Origin: JADJWR01 sp964509545
Lineage (GTDB): Bacteria; Pseudomonadota; Gammaproteobacteria; Burkholderiales; Burkholderiaceae_F
DNA: 64,000 nucleotides
NCBI GenBank assembly: GCA_964509545.1
Contig: CAZDXQ010000006.1
Coordinates: 68,942 to 132,941, forward strand
Direction: 5' to 3'
Of the stretch, positions 8,149 to 17,521 are shown in pieces. The position numbers and the translations under genes were made by a program. Position 1 is the stretch's first letter; each line of letters starts with the position of its first letter. The notes below the pieces were generated by a model. That model did not search any database. It was not told where the DNA came from and worked only from the letters and a program-made list of their open reading frames with translations.

Positions 8149-10848
8149 GTGGGGAAAATACTGTTGCGTTGGGCGCGCGTGGCGCTGGTCGGTACGCTGC
8201 TTGGCGCGCTGGCGGGCTGCGGCGGCGGCTCGTCATCGGCCGTCGCGCCCGTCGGCACCGGACCGAGCGACACCAGCGTTGGCACGGCGAAGACGCTGGC
8301 CGTGGACAGCTTCTCGCCGTCGATCGCCGTTGCCGGAACGACCGTCACCGTCAACGGTTCGGCGCTCGATACGGTCACGACCGTCAGCATCGGACCGGTC
8401 ACGACGGCCTTCACGATCGAATCGCCGAGCCGCCTTCGCTTCGACGTCCCGCCCACCGCGACGACCGGCCGCATCGTCGTCGCCAACGGCGGCGCCACCG
8501 CGCAGTCGGGAAGCGACCTGCAGATCGGCTCGGCGGTTGCGGTGGCGTCGGTCACGCCGGCCACCGTGCTACCCCCGGCGCGCATCAGCGTGTCCGGTTC
8601 GCGGCTCGACCTCGTCAGGCAGGCGCAACTCGGCGACGCGCCGCTGTTGATCGCCGCGCAGACGGCCAGCGCGCTCGCCCTGGACGTGCCTGCCGGCGCC
8701 GCGACGGCGGAGCTGACGCTGGTCGACGCCGCAGGCGTTTCGACGCGGACACCTTACGTGGTCACGGTCGCCAGCCCCATGACCGTGACCAGCCTGTCGC
8801 CGGCCTCCGTGTCGCGCGGCGCGTCGCTGACGATCGGCGGCGCCCACCTCGATCGCGCCATCGGGGTGCAGTTCAGCGGCGGCGCCACGGCGGCGGTGGC
8901 TTCGCGCAGCGGCTCGACCTCGATCACGGTGACGGTGCCGGAGACCGCGATCGGCGGCCCGGTCACCGTGCTCGGCAATCTCGACGACAGCGTCGTCTCC
9001 AGCGTGGCGCTGACCGTGCTGGTGCCGATCGTGGTCGACGGCTCGGCCATCTACACGCTGGCCAGCGTCCCGGCATCGCTGACGATCCCCGGCAGCGGTC
9101 TGCTGTCGGTCAGCGGCGTGACGGTCGGCACGATATCGGCAACGATCACGGCGAAGTCCGACACGGCGCTGACCGTCACCGTGCCGTCGGGCATCTCCTG
9201 TGGCCCGATCACGCTGTCGTCGCCGGCCCAGCCGGCGGTCGCCGCCGGCAGCATCGTCGTCGGCAGCGGCTGCAGCGCACGCGCCGCCGGGCTCGAATTC
9301 GCGCAGGTGCTGTCGCAGGCCGCCAGCGACACGTACCAGCGACTGGTACCGGGAAAGACGACGCTGGTGCGCGCCTACGTGGTGTCGGAGGCCGCCGGCA
9401 CGCCGGCGCCGACGGTGCGGCTGACCGGCTTCGACGGTACAGCCGCGCTCGGCACGATCACAATGGCCGGGCCGGACACGCTGCCGCAGCTGGCCAGCGG
9501 TGCCGCCCCGCCTGACAGCCTGCGCTACGACCAGGCAATGACCTTCAACGCCATCGTGCCGACCAGCTGGGTCCGCGCCGGGCTGCGTGTGCGCGTCGAT
9601 GTCGGCAGCCACGACAGCATCGAGGCAGCGCCGCAGGTCGGCAGTCCGACGCGGATCGACCTGGTGCTCGTGCCGCTGGTGTCGGGCGCGCAGGTGCCGG
9701 CGCTGCCAAGCACGGCGGCGGTGACCGACGAACTGGTCCGGCGGCTGACATTGCCGCGCGAGGCGATCAGCGTCAGCGTGCGGCAGCCATACACGCTGAC
9801 GTCGACGTCCGACGGCGTCGACAGCAGCAGCGAATGGTCGGCCGCGCTTTCGGAACTGGAAAATCTGCGCCGCCGCGAGGCGCCGGGCAGGCACTACTAT
9901 GGTTTCGTCAGGCCGATGGTGAGCTCCGGCATCGCCGGCATCGGCTACGTCAATTCGGTCAGCAGTACCTCGCCTTCGCTGGCCGCGCTGGGCTGGGACG
10001 CAAGCCGGTCGAGCTGGGCGAAGACATTCATCCACGAACTCGGCCACAACTTCAGCCGCCAGCACGCGCCTTGCGGCTCAGTGAGCAGCACCGACCCGAA
10101 CTACCCGTACAACGGCGGCGTGCTGTCGCCGACGCCGCTGTACGAGTCGATCATCGACGACATCGTCTCGCCAGCGAACCAGTACGACGTCATGGGTTAC
10201 TGCAACGGCGTCTGGTTCTCCGATTACAACCTGCGCCAGGTACAGCGCTTCATGGAGGCGCAGCCGCAGCCGGCAGGCGGTGCCGCCGGCTCGTCCCAGG
10301 ATGCGGACCGCGACCTGATCGTCGTTGCCGGCCGCATCGATGCCGAAGGCGTGCGACTCGAGCCGCTGCAGCGCCTGCGCGGCCGGGTTTCCGCTCCGCC
10401 GGCGCGAAGCGACTACCGGCTGCGCCTGCACCTGCAGTCGGGTGCGCAGTTCGAGGTGCCGCTCGACGCCTTCGAGGTCGACCATGTCGACGAGAAGCAC
10501 TTCGTCTCGTTGCTGCCTGCACCCGGCGCACTGGCCGGCATCGAAGTGCTGCACCAGGGCATGGCACTGCCTGTTCGCGCCGGGCACACGCTGCGACCGG
10601 CGCCGACAGCGGTTCCGTCGGTGCAGTGGCGGGAGGTGGGCGATACCCTGCAGTTGCGCTGGAACAGCGATGTCTACGAGACAGCCAGCGTGACCCATGT
10701 CGCCGCCACCGGCGAACGCACGGTGCTGGCGCTGCAGCTGCGCGGCGGCAGCGCGTCGGTCGGCCTGGCCCAGGTGCCGGGCGGCGGCGATTTCGAACTG
10801 AGCCTTTCCAGCGGCCTGGACGCGCAGTTGCTGGTGCTCAAGCGGTAA
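8149..10848 (+). CDS. IPT/TIG-repeat lipoprotein with metzincin-type zinc protease site
   Basis: 899 residues from the GTG at 8149, chosen because it starts directly at a lipoprotein signal (WARVALVGTLLGALAGC, lipobox LAGC). An ATG at 8026 is in frame but would add 41 Arg-rich residues before the signal. The N-terminal third holds about four IPT/TIG-like beta domains (repeated sSPssvxxGxxxxxxGxxL pattern). A catalytic region follows with HELGHNFSRQH (about 629-639), the HExxHxxxxxH zinc motif of metzincins, and a candidate Met-turn YDVMGYC about 45 residues later. The C-terminal 200 residues are beta-rich. Predicted to be an outer-membrane-anchored or surface protease; substrate unknown. It is transcribed away from the exosortase operon. 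Confidence 0.85.
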   Translation: MGKILLRWARVALVGTLLGALAGCGGGSSSAVAPVGTGPSDTSVGTAKTLAVDSFSPSIAVAGTTVTVNGSALDTVTTVSIGPVTTAFTIESPSRLRFDVPPTATTGRIVVANGGATAQSGSDLQIGSAVAVASVTPATVLPPARISVSGSRLDLVRQAQLGDAPLLIAAQTASALALDVPAGAATAELTLVDAAGVSTRTPYVVTVASPMTVTSLSPASVSRGASLTIGGAHLDRAIGVQFSGGATAAVASRSGSTSITVTVPETAIGGPVTVLGNLDDSVVSSVALTVLVPIVVDGSAIYTLASVPASLTIPGSGLLSVSGVTVGTISATITAKSDTALTVTVPSGISCGPITLSSPAQPAVAAGSIVVGSGCSARAAGLEFAQVLSQAASDTYQRLVPGKTTLVRAYVVSEAAGTPAPTVRLTGFDGTAALGTITMAGPDTLPQLASGAAPPDSLRYDQAMTFNAIVPTSWVRAGLRVRVDVGSHDSIEAAPQVGSPTRIDLVLVPLVSGAQVPALPSTAAVTDELVRRLTLPREAISVSVRQPYTLTSTSDGVDSSSEWSAALSELENLRRREAPGRHYYGFVRPMVSSGIAGIGYVNSVSSTSPSLAALGWDASRSSWAKTFIHELGHNFSRQHAPCGSVSSTDPNYPYNGGVLSPTPLYESIIDDIVSPANQYDVMGYCNGVWFSDYNLRQVQRFMEAQPQPAGGAAGSSQDADRDLIVVAGRIDAEGVRLEPLQRLRGRVSAPPARSDYRLRLHLQSGAQFEVPLDAFEVDHVDEKHFVSLLPAPGALAGIEVLHQGMALPVRAGHTLRPAPTAVPSVQWREVGDTLQLRWNSDVYETASVTHVAATGERTVLALQLRGGSASVGLAQVPGGGDFELSLSSGLDAQLLVLKR

Positions 10849-10874
10849 GCGGCGGGGCCGCGGCCGGCCGTGCT

Positions 10875-12338
10875 TCACCCTGCGTCGGCACGCGGCAGCA
10901 GCAGCGTGGCCGCCGCTCCGCCTTCGGGATGATTGGCCAGCCGCGCCGTGCCGCCATGCAGCGCCGCGACTTCGCGAACGAAGGCAAGCCCGAGCCCGGT
11001 GCCCTTCTTGCCGGTGTCGGGCCGCGCCGTGGAGAAGAACTTCTCGAACACGCGCCGCTGCGCAAAGGGCGCCAGGCCGGGACCGTAATCGTGCACGGTC
11101 AGTTCGACCTCGCGGCCGATTTCACGCGCAGAGATTTCGACCGTCGAGTGAACCGGCGCGAAGTCGATGGCGTTGCGCACGAGGTTGGAAATCGCCCGCT
11201 GCAGCAGGAAGGCGTCGCCGCGGACCAGCAGCGGCTCCGCGACCTCGACCTCGAAGCGCATGTGCCTGCGTTCGGCCAGCGGCGTGGCCTCGGCCACCAC
11301 CAGGCGCACGACCTGCGCCAGCGAGACCCGTTCGACCCGTTGCAGCGAACCGCGTCGTTCGAGGTGCGACAGCTCCAGCATCCGCTCGATCAGGTCCTGC
11401 GCGCGGGCGACCTGTTCCTCGATGTTGCCGGCAAAGCGCGCCCGCGCCGTCTCCGACATCGGCTCGCGCAGCAATTCGGCCGCGCCGCGGATCGCGGCCA
11501 GCGGGCTCTTGATCTCGTGCGCCAGCGTCTGCACGTACTGTTCGGCATAACTGCGCCCGGCCAGCGCATCGCGCAGCTCGGAAGCCGACACGCGCAGCGC
11601 ATGCACGAGCAGTCGCAGCCGCGCCAGCACCGAACCGGCGCCCGGCCGGCGAAGCGCCTGCCACAGGTCGCCGAGCAGGCCGAGCGGCCGCACCAGCCAG
11701 ATGCCGGCGATGGCCAGCGCCGCGAGCAACGCGCCGACCGAAATGACGCCGACCTGGACCAGCTTGGCGCGCGCATTGGCGATGAAGGGTTGGATCGATT
11801 CGATCGGCTTGCCGACGCTGACCATGCCGACGATGTCCTGCCCGGCATCGATGTTGACGCCGGGCATGCGCTCGCGGATCGCAGCGCCGACGTACATCAC
11901 CGCCGAGTTGGTGTCGTCGTCGTCGGCGAGCGTGGTCCTTGCGCCGTAGGCGCCGGCCAGGGTCAGGCGGACGTCGCGCCAGCCGAGGTAGCTCTTGCCC
12001 ACGTCGCGGCCGCGCGAGTCGAACAGCACGGTGCCGTTGCGGTCGGTGACGTACACGTGCAGGTTCACGCGCGTCTTCTCGATGTCGAAGATGCGCGCAT
12101 ACACCGGCCGCCCGGCGAGATCGGACAGCGTGCGCTCGAGCTCGTCGGTCGGGATCACGCCGCTGAAGGTGCGTCGCTCCAGCAATGTGGCGAGCAGCTG
12201 CGCGGTGTCGACCAGCGACTCCTCGGCCGATTCGCGGTAGCGGGGGTCGACGTCGGTGCCGACCCGATACAGCAGCAGCCCCACCGCCGCCAGGTAGACG
12301 ACGAAGATGACGAAGAAGAGGCGGGAGCGGTGCGACAT
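10875..12338 (-). CDS. creC: Sensor histidine kinase CreC
   Basis: 487 residues. N-terminal helix (about 8-24), a periplasmic sensor of about 170 residues, a second helix (about 192-215), then HAMP-like, HisKA and HATPase domains. Visible: the H-box LAHEIKSPLAAIRG, N-box SNLVRNAIDFAP and G2-box GTGLGLAFV. The periplasmic YVTDRNGTVLFDSRG and DVGKSYLGWRDV segments are typical of CreC. It lies 79 bases downstream of creB, its cognate regulator. No creD-type membrane gene is next to it, unlike in enterics and pseudomonads. Confidence 0.92.
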   Translation of the reverse strand: MSHRSRLFFVIFVVYLAAVGLLLYRVGTDVDPRYRESAEESLVDTAQLLATLLERRTFSGVIPTDELERTLSDLAGRPVYARIFDIEKTRVNLHVYVTDRNGTVLFDSRGRDVGKSYLGWRDVRLTLAGAYGARTTLADDDDTNSAVMYVGAAIRERMPGVNIDAGQDIVGMVSVGKPIESIQPFIANARAKLVQVGVISVGALLAALAIAGIWLVRPLGLLGDLWQALRRPGAGSVLARLRLLVHALRVSASELRDALAGRSYAEQYVQTLAHEIKSPLAAIRGAAELLREPMSETARARFAGNIEEQVARAQDLIERMLELSHLERRGSLQRVERVSLAQVVRLVVAEATPLAERRHMRFEVEVAEPLLVRGDAFLLQRAISNLVRNAIDFAPVHSTVEISAREIGREVELTVHDYGPGLAPFAQRRVFEKFFSTARPDTGKKGTGLGLAFVREVAALHGGTARLANHPEGGAAATLLLPRADAG

Positions 12339-12417
12339 CCGTTGGGTGGGTGAAGCGGGCGCTGATCGCCGCGGCGGCGCAGCGTGGCCGCCAGGGCCGT
12401 GCTTCAGCCTTCGCCTT

Positions 12418-13113
12418 TCACCTGCTCGCCTCCTCGCGCAGCGAATAGCCCATTCCGCGGTGGGTGACGATCGGATCCTCGCCCGGAGCGACCGCGCGCA
12501 GCTTGGCGCGCAGCGTCTTGATGTGCGCGTCGACGGTGCGGTCGAACGAGGCGGCAGGATCGTCCCAGGCGCGCTGCATCAGTTCATCGCGCGAAAAAAC
12601 CCGGCCCGGCCGTTCGACCAGCACCTTGAGCAGCCGGTACTCGATGCGCGACAGGTCCAGCGCCGTGCCGCGGTAGCGGATCTGCTTGCGTTCGTCGTCG
12701 ACGCCGAAAGTCGCCGGCGATGCCGAGGCGGGTGCCGCCGGTCGCTGCGCGCGGCGCAGCACGGTGCGAACGCGCGCCACCAGTTCGCGCGGCGAAAACG
12801 GCTTGGGCACGTAGTCATCGGCACCCAGTTCGAGGCCGACGACGCGGTCGATCTCGCCCGACCGCGCGGTCAGGAAGATCACCGGCAGCGCCGGCTGAAC
12901 GTCCTGCAGCCGGCGGAACAGTTCGAAGCCGTTGATATCGGGCAGGCCGATGTCGACGATGGCCAGCGCAAACCGGCTGTCGGCCGCCGCCGCCAGCGCC
13001 GCCTCGCCGGTGCTGGCCCAGCGCGCGGCAAACCCGTCGGTGGCCAGCGCGTAGACGACCGTATCGGCAATCGCCGGTTCGTCCTCGACCACCAGGATCG
13101 CGGTCGTGCTCAC
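12418..13113 (-). CDS. creB: Response regulator CreB, OmpR family
   Basis: 231 residues. Receiver domain with the acidic pocket VVEDEP and phosphoacceptor Asp54 (IVDIGLPDINGF), conserved Thr (FLTARS) and Lys (VPKPFSP), then an OmpR/PhoB winged-helix domain with a recognition region SFDRTVDAHIKTLRAKL. First gene of the creBC pair. In characterised bacteria CreBC responds to growth on minimal or fermentation by-product media or to cell-wall stress; the signal here is not evident from sequence. Confidence 0.92.
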   Translation of the reverse strand: MSTTAILVVEDEPAIADTVVYALATDGFAARWASTGEAALAAAADSRFALAIVDIGLPDINGFELFRRLQDVQPALPVIFLTARSGEIDRVVGLELGADDYVPKPFSPRELVARVRTVLRRAQRPAAPASASPATFGVDDERKQIRYRGTALDLSRIEYRLLKVLVERPGRVFSRDELMQRAWDDPAASFDRTVDAHIKTLRAKLRAVAPGEDPIVTHRGMGYSLREEASR

Positions 13114-13201
13114 GTGCGTATCCTGCGGCAGCGCGCGCAGGGGCCGCGCCGCCGAAAGCCCGGCCCGGCCCCACCGGTACGCAAGACGCGACGCAAGGGC
13201 T

Positions 13202-14461
13202 TCACGACGCCAGCTTCAGCGGCAGCGAGATCTGCGGTTCCCGTCCGGAAATGACGATCCGGTTGCGCCCGCCGCGCTTGGCCTGCAGCAGCGCCCGGTC
13301 GGCCGCGGCCAGCAACTCGTTGGCGCTGTCGATGCCGTTCCAGGTGGCGATGCCGGCCGAGAAGGTCTGCCGCTCCGGCACCAGCGGCTGCAGGCGCTCG
13401 ACCATGTGCTCGGCCTGCGTCTCGTCGCAGGCGGGCAGCACCAGCGTGAACTCCTCGCCGCCGTAGCGAGCCAACAGGTCGGTCGGCCGCAGCTGGCGCA
13501 GCCAGGCCTGCGCAGCATTGCGCAGCAACGCATCACCCGCGGCATGGCCGCGGCGATCATTGAAGCGCTTGAAATGGTCGAGGTCGATCATCACGACCGA
13601 CAGCTTGTACTTCTGTCGCGTCGCCCGCGCCATTTCCTGCGGCAGCCGCTCATCGAGCGTGCGCCGGTTGGCCACCCCGGTCAGTCCGTCTTCGCGCGCC
13701 AGCTGGCTCAGTTGTTCCATCAGCAGCGCATTGGCCGACAGCGACCGCCACGCGACCAGCGTCAGCAGCAATCCCAACGCCAGCGCCAGCACGCCGGCGG
13801 CAAACACGCTGATGCGCGCAACGCGGTCGGTCCGCCGCAGTTCGTGCGCGGCGTCGTCGATCTGCGCGCGCCGCACCGTCAGCAGCGCGCGCAGGGCATC
13901 GTCGATCTGGCGGAACTCCGGCTCGGCCAGACCGACCACATCGCCGCGCAGTGCTGCGGGGTCGGCCGCAGCGAGCTTCATCTTGCCGGCAAGCGCGGCG
14001 AGCTTGGCCACCGCCTCCCGCGCCTGCGCCAGTTCGCGGTTCGACAGCTCCGTCGCCTCGACCTCGCGCAGCGCCGCGAGCTGGGCGCCCAGTTCATCGA
14101 GGTTCTCGCTCAGCCGGCGCAGCTCTTCGTCGAGCTTGCCGGTGCGGGGCGGGCCCGCCGAACTGTGCACTGCCACGCGCGCAACCCGTTCATACACGCG
14201 CGCCGCCGCTCGTTGGGCTTCGAGGGAGCGCGCTGCGAGGTCGAGGGCGCGCACGTAACGTTCTTCGAGCGCGGCGTCCTGGCGCATGGCGCCGGCGGCG
14301 AAAAGTCCGCCGGCCAGCACGATCAGTCCGGCCGCCGCCACGAGGCCGATCTTTGCCAGCTTGCTGCGGGTCAACGTGAACTGAGATAGCGCCAAACGCG
14401 CCCTTTCCTGCCGCGCCGGCGCGGCGGTCGAAAGCCCCGTGCGGATCGCGACCCGCACCAC
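13202..14461 (-). CDS. Membrane-bound diguanylate cyclase (GGDEF)
   Basis: 419 residues. A transmembrane helix (about 37-58), a helical periplasmic region of about 170 residues with heptad-like Leu/Ala spacing, a second helix (about 200-220), then a GGDEF domain with the intact active site RYGGEEF. It should therefore make cyclic di-GMP from GTP. An inhibitory RxxD site upstream of GGEEF is not clearly visible. The GTG at 14461 gives the longest frame; a TTG about 65 bases downstream, behind GAAAGGG, is an alternative. It is read in the same direction as creBC, 88 bases upstream of it. Confidence 0.88.
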   Translation of the reverse strand: MVRVAIRTGLSTAAPARQERARLALSQFTLTRSKLAKIGLVAAAGLIVLAGGLFAAGAMRQDAALEERYVRALDLAARSLEAQRAAARVYERVARVAVHSSAGPPRTGKLDEELRRLSENLDELGAQLAALREVEATELSNRELAQAREAVAKLAALAGKMKLAAADPAALRGDVVGLAEPEFRQIDDALRALLTVRRAQIDDAAHELRRTDRVARISVFAAGVLALALGLLLTLVAWRSLSANALLMEQLSQLAREDGLTGVANRRTLDERLPQEMARATRQKYKLSVVMIDLDHFKRFNDRRGHAAGDALLRNAAQAWLRQLRPTDLLARYGGEEFTLVLPACDETQAEHMVERLQPLVPERQTFSAGIATWNGIDSANELLAAADRALLQAKRGGRNRIVISGREPQISLPLKLAS

Positions 14462-14541
14462 GTCATGTTACCCAGACCCGGCCTCGAAGAAGGCTTCGTC
14501 CCGCCGCGCGCAAGTCGAATGCTCGAGGCCGTCACCTGCGT

Positions 14542-14883
14542 TCACACGCCCCAGGTCACATCGACGCGTTTCTTCTGTGCCGCGCGCAGCATTTCCAGCA
14601 GGGGGTGGGCGCGCTGCGCCAGCGTGATGGCGCGCGCAGCATCCTCGGCAGCCGGCTCGCCGCGGCGCTCGGCCTGCTCCGCCGCTTCCCGGGCCCGCTT
14701 CAGCTGCGCTTTTTCCTCGTCGATGGCCGCCGTCAACCGGCTGATGGCCTCGGCAAGCTGATCGGCGCTGATCACGCCGCGCGGCGCGTCTTCCTTGCCG
14801 AGGATCGACAGGATGCGACGCGCGGTCTCGGCGAACATGAAGATCTCGCCGGCGGCTTTGGAACGAAACACGACCAGGGCCAT
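14542..14883 (-). CDS. DUF1840 domain protein
   Basis: 113 residues. Starts MALVVFRSKAAGEIFMF and has a predicted amphipathic helical middle rich in Ala, Glu and Arg. This is the pattern of DUF1840 proteins, small cytosolic proteins of unknown function found mostly in betaproteobacteria. It stands alone, 80 bases upstream of the diguanylate cyclase on the same strand. Confidence 0.85.
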   Translation of the reverse strand: MALVVFRSKAAGEIFMFAETARRILSILGKEDAPRGVISADQLAEAISRLTAAIDEEKAQLKRAREAAEQAERRGEPAAEDAARAITLAQRAHPLLEMLRAAQKKRVDVTWGV

Positions 14884-15203
14884 GTGTCGATCGGGCGGGA
14901 CGCGATGCGTGCCAGTTTAGAACCTATCGCAGAGTCGCCGACGGTCGCCGGGGATGCCGAGACAGGTTCCGGAGACTTATCGCCGGCCCAGACGGCCGAC
15001 GCCGATATACTCGCGCCCATGCCGGGAACGTCGGGCCGACCGGACGGTCCGCGCCGCAAGGGACGGGACGACGGCGGGCACGATCGGCCTGCGGCCGGGT
15101 GCCGCAGCCCGAATCGATGCTGCCGCAGCGTCGTGCTGCGAAGGCAGTCGGTCGCAGCGGCATGCCTCGAAACCCTGGCCAAGGCTGAACCGACGGAGAA
15201 GAC
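14884..15203. other. Intergenic region upstream of the THX gene
   Basis: About 320 bases between divergent genes. A TATACT at 15006-15011 is a possible -10 hexamer for the plus-strand THX gene, though no good -35 is spaced 17 bases upstream. The stretch after it, about 190 bases, would be an unusually long leader; I see no open frame with protein-like composition and no recognisable structured RNA. Confidence 0.4.
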
Positions 15204-15332
15204 ATGGGCAAAGGCGACCTGCGTACGCGACGCGGAAAGATCTACAACGGCAGCTACGGCAAGACCCGGCCGCATCGGGCCAAGAAGAAGGAGCAAGCCG
15301 CGGCCAAGACCGGCGCGCGGACGCGCAAGTAG
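15204..15332 (+). CDS. 30S ribosomal protein THX
   Basis: 42-residue basic protein, too short for most gene callers. It begins MGKGDLRTRRGKIYNGSYG followed by KTRPHRAKKKE and ends in Lys/Arg-rich TGARTRK. The GK-D-RT-RGKI--GSYG-xRP core is the THX family signature; THX sits in a cavity at the top of the 30S head in Thermus. GACGGAGAAGAC provides a ribosome-binding site. A strong intrinsic terminator follows 18 bases after the stop, so it is a monocistronic unit. Confidence 0.9.
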   Translation: MGKGDLRTRRGKIYNGSYGKTRPHRAKKKEQAAAKTGARTRK

Positions 15333-15341
15333 CCTTTTCGC

Positions 15342-15944
15342 GTGCAGCACAAAGCCGGGGCCACCCCGGCTTTTTTCTTCAAGACTCTGGCGCGGCGCGC
15401 CGCAGCGATCGCCTGCATCGCGCTCGCCGCCTGCAGCCCACGGCTGGACTGGCGGGAGATCCGGCAGCCCACGGCCGGTTACATCGCCGCCCTGCCCGGC
15501 AAGCCGCAGACCGTGGTGCGCGAGATCGCGTTCGAGCACCCGAACGGCCCGGTTCGCGCCGAGATGACGATGCTCTCCAGCGGCGTCGGCGCATCGCTGT
15601 TTGCCGTCGGCAGCGTTCGCCTGCCGGCCTTCGCCGTCGACACGCCGGCGGCGCTGGCCGCCACGCTGGCCTGGTTCGGCGAGGGCCTGCTGCGCAACTT
15701 CGGCGCCTCCTGGGTGCCGTCGACCGATGCGCCGGCACCCGCCGGATCGGACCGGCGGCAACTGCGCGCGGCCAAGGCCATCGCGGCGAGCGGACGGGTC
15801 GGCGGCGGCAGGCCGGCGCAGCTTGCCGTGCGCTTGTACGTGGTCGATGATGCGGTTTTCCAGTTGGTCGCGCTCGGCGCCGAGGGCGAAGTTCCGCCGC
15901 ACGCGGTGGAGACGTTTTTCGACTCGTTCCGGCTCGCGCCCTGA
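15342..15944 (+). CDS. Putative lipoprotein, unknown function
   Basis: 200 residues from the GTG at 15342. A hydrophobic segment ending in LAAC (IACIALAACSP) looks like a lipoprotein signal with the Cys near residue 31. The mature part has alternating hydrophobic strands and ends in FFDSFRLAP, which resembles small lipoproteins often found beside housekeeping genes. The start is a problem: codons 4-12 are the THX terminator. After the hairpin the only in-frame candidate before the signal is a CTG at 15387. True start uncertain; family not recognised. Confidence 0.65.
   Translation: MQHKAGATPAFFFKTLARRAAAIACIALAACSPRLDWREIRQPTAGYIAALPGKPQTVVREIAFEHPNGPVRAEMTMLSSGVGASLFAVGSVRLPAFAVDTPAALAATLAWFGEGLLRNFGASWVPSTDAPAPAGSDRRQLRAAKAIAASGRVGGGRPAQLAVRLYVVDDAVFQLVALGAEGEVPPHAVETFFDSFRLAP
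15351..15376 (+). terminator. Intrinsic terminator after the THX gene
   Basis: A perfect 10-bp stem, AAAGCCGGGG (15351-15360) with CCCCGGCTTT (15364-15373), 3-base loop CCA, followed by a T run to 15376. It has all the marks of a rho-independent terminator. It overlaps the predicted first codons of the next open frame. Confidence 0.9.
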
Positions 15945-16022
15945 GAAGGCGCGCAGGCGCGCCGGGCGAAGCCGGCCGCGGGCGCCGGCACGGCGCGGCA
16001 GCCCATCCCCAGGGAGATGCGA

Positions 16023-17360
16023 ATGAAACTCGAGAATCCGCTGACCGGCACCATGGTTTCATTGGACCAATGGTGGATGCCTTTCACCGCCAACCGCCAG
16101 TTCAAGGCGGCACCGCGTCTGCTGGCCAAAGCCGACGGCATGTACTACTGGACGCCCGACGGCCGGCAGGTCCTCGACGGCACCGCCGGCCTGTGGTGTG
16201 TGAACGCCGGCCACAATCGCAAGCCGATCGTCGAGGCGGTGCAGAAGCAGGCGGCGACGATGGACTATGCGCCGCCGTTCCAGGTCGGCCATCCGGTCGC
16301 CTTCGAGGCCGCCACCGCGGTGGCCAACGTGGCCCCCGCCGGCATGCGGCATGTGTTCTTCGTCAATTCCGGGTCCGAAGCCGCCGACACGGCGATCAAG
16401 ATGGCCCTGGCCTACCACCGCGCCCGGGGCGAGCCCGCCCGGCGCATCATCATCGGCCGCGAGCGCGGCTACCACGGCGTGAACGTCGGCGGCACGATGG
16501 CCGGCGGCATCCCGGGCAACCGCAAGATCTGGCCGGCGATGATGGCCGGCGTCGACCACATCCGCGCCACCCACGATCTCGCCCGCAACGCCTTCTCGCG
16601 CGGGCAGCCGGCCAACGGCGCCGAGTTCGCCGACGAGCTCGAACGGCTGGTGGCCTTCCACGACGCGAGCAACATCGCCGCGTTGATCGTCGAACCGATG
16701 GCCGGTTCCGCAGGCGTGCTGATCCCGCCGCAGGGCTACCTCGAGAAGCTCGCCGCCACCTGCCGCAGGCACGGCATCCTGCTGATCTTCGACGAGGTCA
16801 TCACCGGCTTCGGCCGCTTGGGTAGCCCGTTTGCGGCCCACTACTTCAACATCACGCCCGACATCCTCACCTGCGCCAAGGCGATCAACAACGCGGCCGT
16901 GCCGCTGGGGGCGGTGCTGGCCAGCGACGCCGTTCACGACACGATCGTCAACGGCGCCGCCGAGGGGGCCATCGAGTTCCTGCACGGCTACACCTACTCC
17001 GGCCACCCGCTCGCCTGCGCGGCGGTGGTCGCCACGCAGAAGCTGTACGCCGAGGAAAGGCTGTTCGACCGGGCGCGGGAGATGGCGCCGTTCTGGGAGC
17101 AGGCGCTGCATTCGCTGAAGGACGCACGGCATGTGATCGACATCCGCAACCTCGGCCTGGTCGGCGGCATCGAACTGGAGCCGCGCGCAGGCAGCCCCGG
17201 CAAGCGCGGCCTGCAAGCCCACGTCAGGTGCTTCGAGGCCGGCGCGCTGGTGCGGTTCACCGCCGACATCCTGGCGCTGAGCCCGCCGCTGGTGATCGAA
17301 AAGGCCCAGATCGAGCGGCTGGTCGAGACGATCCGCGGCGTGCTGCAGTCGATCGACTGA
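16023..17360 (+). CDS. Omega-amino acid (beta-alanine):pyruvate transaminase, class III
   Basis: 445 residues. Class III PLP-dependent aminotransferase: SLDQWWMPFTANRQF at the N-terminus, cofactor-phosphate loop NSGSEAADTAIKMAL, LIFDEVITGFGRLG with the PLP-contacting Asp, and the Schiff-base Lys286 in LTCAKAINN. The N-terminal MPFTANRxFK motif is typical of beta-alanine:pyruvate transaminases, which give malonate semialdehyde. AGGGAG precedes the ATG at 16023 at good spacing; the ATG at 16017 is too close. The CoA-acylating semialdehyde dehydrogenase 860 bases downstream would convert the product to acetyl-CoA, so the two form a beta-alanine degradation pair. Confidence 0.9.
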   Translation: MKLENPLTGTMVSLDQWWMPFTANRQFKAAPRLLAKADGMYYWTPDGRQVLDGTAGLWCVNAGHNRKPIVEAVQKQAATMDYAPPFQVGHPVAFEAATAVANVAPAGMRHVFFVNSGSEAADTAIKMALAYHRARGEPARRIIIGRERGYHGVNVGGTMAGGIPGNRKIWPAMMAGVDHIRATHDLARNAFSRGQPANGAEFADELERLVAFHDASNIAALIVEPMAGSAGVLIPPQGYLEKLAATCRRHGILLIFDEVITGFGRLGSPFAAHYFNITPDILTCAKAINNAAVPLGAVLASDAVHDTIVNGAAEGAIEFLHGYTYSGHPLACAAVVATQKLYAEERLFDRAREMAPFWEQALHSLKDARHVIDIRNLGLVGGIELEPRAGSPGKRGLQAHVRCFEAGALVRFTADILALSPPLVIEKAQIERLVETIRGVLQSID

Positions 17361-17521
17361 GTGCCGCGCCCGGCTCCGGCGTGCAACGGTCGCCGGGCGG
17401 GCGCGGCGCCAAAGCGCGCCGGCGCGAGGCAGGGCATCGCCCGCATCGGCGCTGGCGCCGGCCGCGGCGCAGGATCAGACTTTCCTCTTGCCGCGCCGCT
17501 TCGGCGCGCAAGGAGGCTGCC

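Noticed and set aside
9834..12353. An 839-codon plus-strand frame
   Set aside because: Overlaps the 3' part of the metalloprotease gene out of frame and runs antisense through creC; composition is low-complexity.
14600..15567. Plus-strand frame through the DUF1840 gene and the THX gene
   Set aside because: It reads THX out of frame; the 42-residue THX in its own frame matches the family and has a good start site and terminator.
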